In this document: piece by piece, positions 9,156-17,618 of the stretch
Layout: the number at the start of each line of letters is the position of its first letter
Position numbering within the stretch: position 1 is the first letter of the stretch
NCBI RefSeq assembly: GCF_027474525.2
Contig: NZ_CP114882.2
Span: 2,666,001-2,730,000 of the forward strand
From: Flavobacterium lacustre
Lineage (GTDB): Bacteria; Bacteroidota; Bacteroidia; Flavobacteriales; Flavobacteriaceae
Direction of reading: 5' to 3'
Length of the DNA stretch: 64,000 nucleotides
Translations under genes and position numbers: made by a program
The notes under the pieces: model-generated
Databases searched by the model: none
What the model saw: the letters and a program-made list of their open reading frames with translations, nothing else
Told to the model about the DNA's origin: nothing

Positions 9156-9697
9156 TACATGAAAATGAGAAATTAGACAAATTGTTTGAAAAATTTGATT
9201 CGCAATGGGACGTTCAAGAACCAGATAATAAACATGAAATTCGATTTTTAGACAAATTAAATTCGAAAACAAAAAAGAAATCCAAACGAAATTATTTTAT
9301 TTCAATGGCAATCGCCGCATCTATTGTTGTATTACTGAGCATTTCTTTTTTTTACAACTCTAATGCAGAATCAAGTGAATTGAAATTTGCTTCGAAAGAA
9401 ACTAAACAGACCGATTCAATTTTTACAGTTTTAATCGAAAAAGAATTAGAAAAAATAAAAGAGAAGAAATCACCTGAAAACGAAAAAATTATTGCGGATG
9501 CACTCAAGCAAATGAGAACTTTGGACAGTGATTATCAAAAAATAATCATGGAATTAGAAACGAACGGGGAAAGTAAACAAATTATTTACGCCATGATTAG
9601 CAACCTTCAAACCCGAATTTCTTTTTTACAAAACGTACTGCAGCATATTGAAGATAATGAAAACCGAAAAATAATTTCCGATGAAAAAACTATGTAA
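9152..9697 (+). CDS. Putative anti-sigma factor, single-pass membrane protein
   Basis: A 181-residue protein with a hydrophilic N-terminal half-domain (1-47), one transmembrane helix (about 48-70, YFISMAIAASIVVLLSISFF) and a charged, helical, probably periplasmic C-terminal part. The reading frame is open further upstream to 9095, inside the sigma gene, but the ATG at 9152 overlaps the sigma stop codon as ATGA and gives the expected sigma-binding N-terminus. Position after an ECF sigma gene plus this topology make an anti-sigma role likely; I see no zinc-binding HxxxCxxC motif, so it is not a ZAS-type anti-sigma. It overlaps the next gene by 17 bases. Confidence 0.75.
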   Translation: MIHENEKLDKLFEKFDSQWDVQEPDNKHEIRFLDKLNSKTKKKSKRNYFISMAIAASIVVLLSISFFYNSNAESSELKFASKETKQTDSIFTVLIEKELEKIKEKKSPENEKIIADALKQMRTLDSDYQKIIMELETNGESKQIIYAMISNLQTRISFLQNVLQHIEDNENRKIISDEKTM

Positions 9698-10745
9698 TTT
9701 ATTGATTTTATTAGTATTAATTCCATTTTTAGGTTTTTCAAATACTAATGATTTTACTTTTGTGAAGCAAAAAAGTATAAAGAAAGCGTATTTTGTCAAT
9801 CTGGATGCGGGATTAAATATTGATAATTCTTATGGAACTATTTTTGTTACCACTTGGGATGAAGATAAAATTGAATTGGATATTTTGATAAAAGTAAGTG
9901 GCGATAGCGAAAATTGGGTAAACGAACGTATAAATGATATCAATGTTGACATTACCGCATTGAAAGGTTTGATTTCGGCCAAAACGGTAATTGCCAATTC
10001 AAGTTCTAAATACAAAGGTAAAAACAACAGTTTTGAAATTAATTATATCGTAAAAATTCCCAAAAACGGCAGTGTAAAACTCAATAATAAATATGGGAAT
10101 ATTACAACAACCGACCTTTTTGCCAATACCGATATCAATTGCAAATATGGAAAAATTAATTTGGGAAAGTTAAACGGAAATCGAAACGCAATTCTAATGC
10201 AATATTGTACCGATTCCAGTATTGATTTCTTGAAAAATGGAACTGTGAATGCTAAATATTCAGAAATAAAAATTGGTGAAGTCGTAAAACTTGATTTGAT
10301 TTCAGATTATACAGATGTTGTTATTCAAGAAAGTGGCGATGTTAAATATTTAAGTAAATATGGAACAATCAAAATCCAAAATGTGAATTCATTAGACGCA
10401 AGCGGAAATTATTTGACCATAAAAATTGGATCTGTTTTTAATCAATTGCGATTGAATACCAAATATAGCAATGTGGGTATTTCAAGTATAAATGCCAAGG
10501 CAAATAACATTGCAATTGTTGCCGGATTTAGCGGTATTTCAATTGGATATCAACCCAATTATTTCTTTGATTTTAATGTAAGTGTTAAATACGCCGATTT
10601 TAAATACGACAGTGATTTAGACATTTATTCGAAAGAAGATAACAATAATTCAAAAGTATACAGCGGTTTTAATAAGAAAAAAGGAATTAATAATTTATCT
10701 GTAATTTCAGATTACGGGAATGTAAGTTTAACGAAGAAACAATAA
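9681..10745 (+). CDS. Exported repetitive beta-helix-like protein (DUF4097-like)
   Basis: A 354-residue exported protein with a signal peptide (MKKLCNLLILLVLIPFLGFS). The mature part is a series of short beta-strand repeats that recur around 'KYGNI / KYGKI / KYSEI / KYGTI / KYSNV / KYADF'. This resembles the head domains of DUF4097/GIN-type putative adhesins and predicts a right-handed beta-helix-like stack. No catalytic motif is visible. It overlaps the anti-sigma gene and is followed after 18 bases by another repeat protein, so the four genes look like one sigma-regulated operon. Function unknown; a cell-surface or periplasmic role is inferred. Confidence 0.7.
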   Translation: MKKLCNLLILLVLIPFLGFSNTNDFTFVKQKSIKKAYFVNLDAGLNIDNSYGTIFVTTWDEDKIELDILIKVSGDSENWVNERINDINVDITALKGLISAKTVIANSSSKYKGKNNSFEINYIVKIPKNGSVKLNNKYGNITTTDLFANTDINCKYGKINLGKLNGNRNAILMQYCTDSSIDFLKNGTVNAKYSEIKIGEVVKLDLISDYTDVVIQESGDVKYLSKYGTIKIQNVNSLDASGNYLTIKIGSVFNQLRLNTKYSNVGISSINAKANNIAIVAGFSGISIGYQPNYFFDFNVSVKYADFKYDSDLDIYSKEDNNNSKVYSGFNKKKGINNLSVISDYGNVSLTKKQ

Positions 10746-10763
10746 TCAAAAACCCCCATAACA

Positions 10764-11498
10764 ATGAAAAAATCAATTCAATTATTTATTTGTAGTGCGT
10801 TTTTTTTAACCACATTGGCCAATGCGCAATGGTCATCAAAAGATAGAATTAAAGGAAATGGACATGTGACTACCGAAGTTCGAAAAACAACAGATTATGA
10901 GGCTATAAAAGTCGGCGGGTTTTTTGATGTGGATTTGGTTTCGGGAAATGAAGGTACGATTACCTTGGAAGGAGAAGGAAATTTACTTTCTTACTTGAAA
11001 GTGGAAGTGGTTGAGAATACATTGAGAATCTACACCGAGAAAAATAGATATATCAGTCCTAGCAAAGGTAAAACCATCAAAATAACCGTTCCGTTTGAAT
11101 CGATAAACCAAGTTTCACTTTCAGGTTCGGGAGATATAAGAACAAAAAATACGATAGAATCAGAAACTTTTGTTGCTAATTTATCGGGTTCCGGCGATTT
11201 GACTTTAGACCTAAAATCGAATCAAGTTGAAGTCAATCTTAGTGGTTCCGGAGATATTGTTATAACAGGAAATACTGATAATTTCAACAGTAAATTAGCC
11301 GGTTCAGGTGATATTGACGCATCTGAATTGAATGCTAAAAATGTTGATGTTACCGTTGCTGGCTCAGGAGATAGTAAAGTAAATTGTACCGAAAGTCTCA
11401 AAGCAAGAGTTTCTGGTTCTGGTGATATTAAATACAAAGGAAATCCAAAGGAAAAAGATACTAAAGTAAATGGCTCAGGAGAAATTTCGAAAGGGTAA
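10764..11498 (+). CDS. Head GIN domain (DUF2807) secreted protein
   Basis: A 244-residue exported protein: signal peptide MKKSIQLFICSAFFLTTLANAQ, then the GIN-domain start (DYEAIKVGGFFDVDLVSGNEG). About seven copies of a 19-20 residue unit centred on SGSGDI or AGSGDI fill the C-terminal half. This is the pattern of DUF2807, 'putative auto-transporter adhesin, head GIN domain', common in Bacteroidota and predicted to fold as a beta-helix. No anchor, lipobox or T9SS signal is seen, so periplasmic or loosely surface-associated location is inferred. It is the last gene of the ECF-sigma operon and is followed by a strong terminator. Confidence 0.88.
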   Translation: MKKSIQLFICSAFFLTTLANAQWSSKDRIKGNGHVTTEVRKTTDYEAIKVGGFFDVDLVSGNEGTITLEGEGNLLSYLKVEVVENTLRIYTEKNRYISPSKGKTIKITVPFESINQVSLSGSGDIRTKNTIESETFVANLSGSGDLTLDLKSNQVEVNLSGSGDIVITGNTDNFNSKLAGSGDIDASELNAKNVDVTVAGSGDSKVNCTESLKARVSGSGDIKYKGNPKEKDTKVNGSGEISKG

Positions 11499-11518
11499 TT
11501 ATTTTGATTAGTTGTTAT

Positions 11519-12853
11519 TCAAGGTGTTTTATGAATGTAAAACACCTTTTTTTGCACTCTTTTTAGCAAAATGACTCCAGTAACAAAGAAAATACACAAA
11601 AATACAATTGCAAATCGGGCACTTCCCGTCAGTTGATTGATAATTCCGTAGAGACTCATTCCTATAACGATTCCAATTTTTTCGGTCACATCATAAAAAC
11701 TAAAAAAGGAAGCTGTGTCTACCGTTTTAGGAAGCATTTTGGAGTACGTTGATCTAGAAAGTGATTGAATTCCTCCCATCACTAATCCAACAAAACCCGC
11801 GATTGTATAGAATTCAAATGGTGTTGTGATGAAATATGCAAACACACATAAAGTCGCCCAAAAACAATTCAGAACAATTAATGTGTTTATGTTTCCATAC
11901 TTTTCTGAAGCTTTAGAAGTCAATGTAGCCCCAATGATTGCTACGATTTGAATTAATAAAATACTTATAATTAATCCCATAGTCTTTTCAGAATCAGAAC
12001 TCCAAATTATTTCTTGTTCTCCAAAATAAGTAGCAATAATCATTACCGTTTGAACGGCCATTCCGTATACAAAAAAGCTAAATAAAAACCTTTTTAGAAC
12101 TATATTGTGTTCTAATAATTTCCAAACATTGTTGAGCTCCTTAAATCCGTTGAAGATTACTGCTTTCGTTACTTTATGTCCTTTGTTTCCTTTTGGCAAA
12201 TAGAAATAGGTGTATTGACTAAAAACAATCCACCAAATTCCAACCATTACAAACGAATAGCGCATCGCTTTGATACTAGCTTCTCCTTCTGAACCGGTAA
12301 TACCAAAAAAGTCAGGTTTCATTATCATAGCAAGATTGATAATCAATAGAATAACGCTTCCTACATAACCAAAAGAATACCCTCTTGCACTAACTTTATC
12401 TTGTTGCTCTGCAAATGCAATATCAGGTAAATACGAATTGTAAAATACCAAACTTGCCCAAAAACCAACTAATCCGAAGAAATAAAAAATTAAACTTAAA
12501 TATATATTTTCTAAACTAAACCAATACAACCCAATACAAGAAAGCGATCCTACATAACAAAAGAATTTCATGAATATTCTTTTGTTACCAATATAATCTG
12601 CTATTCCGGATAATAATGGGGAGATTAAGGCAACCAATAAAAAAGCTGCTGCGGTAACAAAACTAATTAATGAAGTGCTGGTAAGTTCTGTTCCAAAAAT
12701 TTCTAAAGAAGTAGCCCCTTTGATTTTGAATAATGCACCATAAAAAATAGGGAATATTGCTGAAGCAATGACTAAGCTGTAAACTGAATTTGCCCAATCA
12801 TAAAAAGCCCAAGCATTCAATAATTTTGCACTTCCCTTTGGTAAATCTGCCAT
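11519..12853 (-). CDS. MFS transporter, UMF1 / Atg22-like family
   Basis: A 444-residue integral membrane protein with about 12 hydrophobic helices. The N-terminus LLNAWAFYDWANSVYSLVIASAIFP is the hallmark of the UMF1 (Atg22-like) branch of the major facilitator superfamily, and SGIADYIGNKR is its loop-2 motif. Members are thought to export small solutes (amino acids in the yeast relative); the substrate here is unknown. Monocistronic by layout: terminators lie on both sides and neighbouring genes are separated or convergent. Its 3' end carries the opposing operon's terminator. Confidence 0.87.
   Translation of the reverse strand: MADLPKGSAKLLNAWAFYDWANSVYSLVIASAIFPIFYGALFKIKGATSLEIFGTELTSTSLISFVTAAAFLLVALISPLLSGIADYIGNKRIFMKFFCYVGSLSCIGLYWFSLENIYLSLIFYFFGLVGFWASLVFYNSYLPDIAFAEQQDKVSARGYSFGYVGSVILLIINLAMIMKPDFFGITGSEGEASIKAMRYSFVMVGIWWIVFSQYTYFYLPKGNKGHKVTKAVIFNGFKELNNVWKLLEHNIVLKRFLFSFFVYGMAVQTVMIIATYFGEQEIIWSSDSEKTMGLIISILLIQIVAIIGATLTSKASEKYGNINTLIVLNCFWATLCVFAYFITTPFEFYTIAGFVGLVMGGIQSLSRSTYSKMLPKTVDTASFFSFYDVTEKIGIVIGMSLYGIINQLTGSARFAIVFLCIFFVTGVILLKRVQKKVFYIHKTP
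11521..11553 (+). terminator. Terminator of the sigma/GIN operon, inside the opposite gene
   Basis: An 11-bp perfect stem AAGGTGTTTTA / TAAAACACCTT is followed by seven T on the plus strand. It lies within the last codons of the convergent MFS gene (stop codon 11519-11521), so the hairpin also encodes that protein's C-terminus. Confidence 0.9.
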
Positions 12854-12940
12854 ATTTAAATTTTTTACGAATTTATTTATTTCTAAACAGTAAATGTAAA
12901 AAAAATCATAAATAATGAAAATTTAATCTTTCTTTAAACT

Positions 12941-12971
12941 AAAAAAGCCAATTCAATTGAATTGGCTTTTT
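12941..12971 (-). terminator. Terminator of the M48 protease gene
   Basis: A perfect 28-base palindrome, AAAAGCCAATTCAA with its complement, has T-rich ends on both strands, so it could stop transcription in either direction. It sits 19 bases past the stop of the gene at 12990. Confidence 0.88.
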
Positions 12972-12989
12972 ATTCTATGTATTCCCTTT

Positions 12990-13808
12990 TTATTTGAAAA
13001 CAACTCCAAATTTTGCAGCCGTTGCTTTTGCTTCGGGAACTAAAGCTTTAAGATTTGCAATTCTGGTTGCATCAGAAGGGTGTGTACTCAAAAACTCTGG
13101 TTGTGCTTGACCTGCTGATTGCGCTGCCATTCGTTGCCAAAAAACAATTGCCTGATCCGGATTGTATCCTGCAATAGCCATCAATGTAAGTCCAATTTTA
13201 TCAGCTTCACTTTCATGACTTCTGCTAAATGGAAGCATCACTCCTACTTGTGAACCCACACCATAATATTGTTGCCACATTTGCTGTTTTTCACTGCTTT
13301 GATTTCCGGTTGCAAGAGAAACTCCTACAGCTCCTATTTGTTGTAACTGTGAGGCACTCATTCGTTGTGCTCCGTGATTTGCCAATGCATGAGAAACTTC
13401 ATGGCCCATAACTGTTGCTAAACCAGCGTCGTCTTTAGTCACAGGTAAAATCCCAGAATAGACAACAATTTTTCCTCCTGGCATACACCAAGCATTAATT
13501 TCCTTACTGTCTATTAATTTATACTCCCATCGATAGTCTTTCAAATATTCAGATTGACCTATCGAAGTCAGGTATTTTTCTGCGGCTAATCTGATTTTGA
13601 TACCTACATTTTCTACTCTTTTTGCATCGGCAGTTCCTGAAATAACTTTGTTTTCTTTCAAGAAAGTACCATATTGCTGAAAAGAGGATGGAAATAATTC
13701 ACTATTTGATACAAAATTTAGACTTTTTTTACCTGTTAATGGGTTGGTTGCACAAGAAAAAAAGAGTCCTATTGTAACGATTGCAATTGCTACTGAATGC
13801 TTTTTCAT
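12990..13808 (-). CDS. M48 family metalloprotease, lipoprotein
   Basis: A 272-residue zinc protease of the BepA/LoiP/Oma1-like M48 type. The lipobox at FFSC (Cys 19) indicates a lipid-anchored envelope protein. HEVSHALANH gives the HExxH zinc motif (His136, Glu137, His140), and the third ligand is the Glu of SHESEADKIG near residue 200. The family trims or clears misfolded envelope proteins; that role is inferred here. A TATTTTTG -7-like box lies on the minus strand at 13831-13838, about 25 bases upstream of the start, consistent with its own promoter. Confidence 0.92.
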   Translation of the reverse strand: MKKHSVAIAIVTIGLFFSCATNPLTGKKSLNFVSNSELFPSSFQQYGTFLKENKVISGTADAKRVENVGIKIRLAAEKYLTSIGQSEYLKDYRWEYKLIDSKEINAWCMPGGKIVVYSGILPVTKDDAGLATVMGHEVSHALANHGAQRMSASQLQQIGAVGVSLATGNQSSEKQQMWQQYYGVGSQVGVMLPFSRSHESEADKIGLTLMAIAGYNPDQAIVFWQRMAAQSAGQAQPEFLSTHPSDATRIANLKALVPEAKATAAKFGVVFK

Positions 13809-13956
13809 AATTTAATTTTTAGAGATGGGACAAAAATAACAGTATAAAAATAATTCTGTTTATATAATTATGGTCAAAATTATCATTTTTTTTGTTTAGT
13901 TATACTCTGATGTGATACAATTCTCTGAACATCTGTAGTTGTAATCAACAGCCAAA

Positions 13957-13996
13957 AAAAAACCACTATCAAATTACTGTAATTTGATAGTGGTTT
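13957..13996 (-). terminator. Terminator of the glgB operon
   Basis: A 16-17-bp stem, AAACCACTATCAAATTAC with its complement, has a minus-strand T run. It is 20 bases after the glgB stop. Confidence 0.92.
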
Positions 13997-14015
13997 ATAC
14001 TATAACTCTTATTTG

Positions 14016-15923
14016 CTATGAAATCTTGAAAGCAATCATACTCAATGGAGACAAAAGTAATTCCGTTGAATAATCTCTTCCGTCATAAGGAGTGGCTTCA
14101 ATAACTAAAGCTTTTGGATTTTGAACACCGCTACCGCCATAAATAAGTTTATCACTGTTGAAAATCTCGGTTAATTTACCTTTTTTAGGTAAACCAATTC
14201 TATAATTTTTTCGCACAACTTGAGTAAAATTACATACAACAATTACATCGTCTTTTGGTTTATTTCCTTTTCTTATAAAAGTCATCACTGCATTTTGATG
14301 ATCGGAATAATTAATCCATTCAAAACCTTCCTGACTAAATTGTTTTTCATACAAAGCCGGTTCGGTTTTATACAATTCATTCAAGTCTGTAATTAATTTT
14401 CTTACGCCTTCATGAAATGGATATTGCAACAAATGCCAATCTAAACTTCCTTCAAAATTCCATTCGCTGCTTTGTCCGAATTCACTACCCATAAATAACA
14501 GTTTTGTTCCAGGATGTGTAAACATATAACTGTATAATAAACGTAAATTGGCAAATTTTTGCCATTCATCTCCTGGCATTCTTCCGGCAATAGATTTTTT
14601 ACCATATACTACTTCATCATGTGAAAGCGGCAACATAAAATTTTCAGAAAAAGCATAGGTCATTGAAAAAGTCAAATCATTCTGATGGTATTTTCTATAC
14701 ACGGTTTCTTTTTGAAAATACTCTAATGTGTCGTGCATCCAGCCCATCATCCATTTCATTCCAAATCCTAAACCACCTGAAAATGTTGGTCTTGAAACCA
14801 TTGGAAAAGAAGTGCTTTCCTCAGCAATAGTTTGTACACCTTCATAATTATGATATACGGCTTCATTAAAATCTTTCAGGAAACTTATCGTATCGAGATT
14901 TTCTCTTCCACCAAAAATATTGGGTTCCCATTCTCCATCTTTTCTGGAATAATCTAAATATAACATCGAAGCTACAGCATCTACACGAAGCCCGTCAACA
15001 TGATAATGTTGCAACCAAAAAAGCGCATTACTAATTAAGAAAGAGCGCACTTCATTTCGTCCGTAATTAAAAACTAAACTTTTCCAATCCGGATGATAGC
15101 CTTTTCTGCGGTCAGGATGTTCAAAAAGATTTGAACCATCAAAAAATCCTAAACCATGTGCGTCATCAGGAAAATGTGATGGAACCCAATCCAGAATTAC
15201 TCCAATTCCGGCTTGGTGCAATTTATCAACCAAAACCATAAATTCTTGTGGTGTTCCAAAACGAGATGTTGGTGCAAAATACCCTACTAATTGATAACCC
15301 CATGACGGATCATACGGATATTCCATTACTGGCATAAACTCAACATGGGTAAATCCGGTTTCTTTTACATAATTGACTAATTCTTCTGCAAATTCTAAAT
15401 AAGTCAAAAATCGATTTTCTGTTCCATGTCGTTTCCAAGAACCTAAATGTACTTCATAAACGGAGTATGGTTTGTCAAGACCATTATGATCTTTACGGGT
15501 TTCCATCCATTTTTTATCCTTCCATTTGTGTTCTAAATCCCAAATTACTGATGCAGTATGTGGTGGTTTTTCACAATAAAAAGCAAATGGATCCGCTTTT
15601 TCGGTAATAATTCCTCCGTTATTTGATTGTATTTTATATTTGTAAGTTGTTCCTTTTTCGATACCCGGAATAAAACCTTCCCAAATCCCTGACGAATCCC
15701 ATCTTACCTGCAATTGATGTTCTCCTTGTATCCAATAATTGAAATCCCCAATTACAGAAACCGACCGGGCTGATGGAGCCCAAACGGCAAAATAAACCCC
15801 TTTCACTCCATCAACTTCGATAAGATGTGCGCCTAATTTTTCGTAAAGTCTGAAATGTTTTCCCGCTTTGAATAAATCAATATCAAAATCGGTAAAAAGG
15901 GAATGTGCTTGTACTTTGTTCAT
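14016..15923 (-). CDS. glgB: 1,4-alpha-glucan branching enzyme
   Basis: Introduces alpha-1,6 branches into glycogen. The 635 residues contain an N-terminal CBM48 domain (about 25-120, GVYFAVWAPSARSVSVIGDFN), the GH13 barrel and a C-terminal beta domain. Catalytic motifs are intact: nucleophile Asp in GLRVDAVASM, acid/base Glu in TIAEEST, and the transition-state Asp in PLSHDEVVYGK. It is the last gene of a leftward run with maltokinase and GlgE (54-base gap to the kinase), ending at a strong terminator. In GlgE pathways GlgB branches the chain that GlgE extends, which fits this order. Confidence 0.96.
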   Translation of the reverse strand: MNKVQAHSLFTDFDIDLFKAGKHFRLYEKLGAHLIEVDGVKGVYFAVWAPSARSVSVIGDFNYWIQGEHQLQVRWDSSGIWEGFIPGIEKGTTYKYKIQSNNGGIITEKADPFAFYCEKPPHTASVIWDLEHKWKDKKWMETRKDHNGLDKPYSVYEVHLGSWKRHGTENRFLTYLEFAEELVNYVKETGFTHVEFMPVMEYPYDPSWGYQLVGYFAPTSRFGTPQEFMVLVDKLHQAGIGVILDWVPSHFPDDAHGLGFFDGSNLFEHPDRRKGYHPDWKSLVFNYGRNEVRSFLISNALFWLQHYHVDGLRVDAVASMLYLDYSRKDGEWEPNIFGGRENLDTISFLKDFNEAVYHNYEGVQTIAEESTSFPMVSRPTFSGGLGFGMKWMMGWMHDTLEYFQKETVYRKYHQNDLTFSMTYAFSENFMLPLSHDEVVYGKKSIAGRMPGDEWQKFANLRLLYSYMFTHPGTKLLFMGSEFGQSSEWNFEGSLDWHLLQYPFHEGVRKLITDLNELYKTEPALYEKQFSQEGFEWINYSDHQNAVMTFIRKGNKPKDDVIVVCNFTQVVRKNYRIGLPKKGKLTEIFNSDKLIYGGSGVQNPKALVIEATPYDGRDYSTELLLSPLSMIAFKIS

Positions 15924-15977
15924 TTTTGTGATATTATTTTGTGTATTTTAATAGCAATTATTTGATGAATAACTCTT

Positions 15978-17618
15978 TTAATTCTTCTTTTCAAAATCCA
16001 TTATACTTGCAATTCCTGTCAAAGGAATCACTGACCAACGCGGACGAGAATTTAACTCGTAACCCAATTCATAAACTGCTTTTTCTAAAAGACAGTATTT
16101 TAACAGAAAATCAATCTCGTTTCGGTAACCAATATTCAAATTTCCGCCTTGAGCTACATCAGTATAGGTTTGCAAAAATACGCCTACAAAATATTTGTAT
16201 AATATTTCTCCGGCATAAAACAATTCTTTCTGTTCAAATGGATATTTGTCTTTATTATTGAAAATCGTTGCGTAAATGGCATAATGAAAAGAACGAAACA
16301 TTCCTGCAACGTCTTTCAATGGCGGTTGTTTTACTTTTCGATCTCGAATTGTACTTTCCGGTTCACCTTCAAAATCTAAGATATAGAAATCCTCTCCGTT
16401 CACCAAAACTTGTCCTAAATGATAATCTCCATGAATCCTGATTCGTTCTGATTTCATTTTAGTCCAATCAAAATCAAGGAATACTTTTCTGATTTCTTTT
16501 TTATGATCTAAAAACTGATTCGCTAATTCTAAAGCTAAACCATCTAATTTATGCAAATTATTTTCCAGAATATTCAAACGATTTTGAAACTGATACGTCA
16601 ATCTGTTTTTGAGCCAAACCGTATAATCACCATTATAAGTGGTTGGTGTAAATGCCGTTTCATGAATATCACTTCCTAAAGCAATATGCATTTCTGCGGT
16701 TCTTGTTGCCAATGTTTGAATTCGAAGAAAAATACTCAATCCGGCCCAATCAATTATTTCATGGGGAACTTCATTCAATTTTAATCTTTTGAAAAGTTCA
16801 ATATCTGGTAATTTGGCTATTTTTATTTTCTTATGTTGCAAATTATCAAAAATTCGATCGCTTTCTTCCAACATAAATTTCCAGGCATCACCTTGATTTG
16901 GAACCAGTTTTTGCATCAATCCAAGTGTAATATTTCCTTCAGTCAATATTACACTGATGCTTCCCATATACTCCGGGGAACTTTTAAAATGCATTCTTTC
17001 CGTAAGAAAACGACTAATTTCATAATCTGGATTCATACTGATATAAATTCTTCTGAAAATCTTTAATACCAACGTATTATTATAGATAATCGAAGTATTG
17101 CTTTGCTCCACTCCCATAAACTTAGACGAAATGTATTCTTTTTCTTCCAGTTTACTTCCTTTATGAAATTTTACTTTTGAAGAGTCAGATTCTTTAGAAT
17201 GTATGATTTTGTCAAATAATAATTTTCTAAAGTCTTCCTGATGTAAAGCATCAACCAAAAAACCTTCCTGATTGTTCATTTTTACAGGTGCAATCACGGT
17301 ATTGGTATCTAATTCCTCTTCGGACATAAAGGCTAATGGCATGAAATAATGCTGATAAAAGGCTTCTTTGAAATTTACTTCAAGCAAAACACCAAAATAG
17401 GTATTCTCTTTTGAAGAAATTCTAAAAGAGTCAACTACCTCAATATATTTTAAAGTACTTGCTTTGCCACCATACCAACGTTTATTAATGATATAGTTTT
17501 CCAAAATATCTGACGAGAATACTTTTACAAATTCTTCGTCATCGAAAGCATTTTTCCAATCTGTTTTAAAAACAAATGGATTTTGAAATTCATCTTCATT
17601 AATTTTATGATCTATCAT
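15978..17618 (-). CDS. Maltokinase-like protein (Mak/Pep2 type)
   Basis: Expected to phosphorylate maltose at C1 to give maltose 1-phosphate, the GlgE donor. The 546-residue product has an N-terminal cap containing NKRWYGGKAS and the kinase-like fold typical of maltokinases. The catalytic loop is HGDYHLGQVL and the metal-binding motif is ILDFEGEP. It starts one base inside the glgE stop (TAATG), so the two genes are almost certainly translationally coupled. In many bacteria this domain is fused to trehalose synthase; here it is free-standing and no treS is in the window. Function is inferred from motif and context. Confidence 0.87.
   Translation of the reverse strand: MIDHKINEDEFQNPFVFKTDWKNAFDDEEFVKVFSSDILENYIINKRWYGGKASTLKYIEVVDSFRISSKENTYFGVLLEVNFKEAFYQHYFMPLAFMSEEELDTNTVIAPVKMNNQEGFLVDALHQEDFRKLLFDKIIHSKESDSSKVKFHKGSKLEEKEYISSKFMGVEQSNTSIIYNNTLVLKIFRRIYISMNPDYEISRFLTERMHFKSSPEYMGSISVILTEGNITLGLMQKLVPNQGDAWKFMLEESDRIFDNLQHKKIKIAKLPDIELFKRLKLNEVPHEIIDWAGLSIFLRIQTLATRTAEMHIALGSDIHETAFTPTTYNGDYTVWLKNRLTYQFQNRLNILENNLHKLDGLALELANQFLDHKKEIRKVFLDFDWTKMKSERIRIHGDYHLGQVLVNGEDFYILDFEGEPESTIRDRKVKQPPLKDVAGMFRSFHYAIYATIFNNKDKYPFEQKELFYAGEILYKYFVGVFLQTYTDVAQGGNLNIGYRNEIDFLLKYCLLEKAVYELGYELNSRPRWSVIPLTGIASIMDFEKKN

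Noticed and set aside
11222..11437. Minus-strand frame opposite the GIN-domain repeats
   Set aside because: A repeat shadow (SPEP pattern is the reverse of SGSGD codons).
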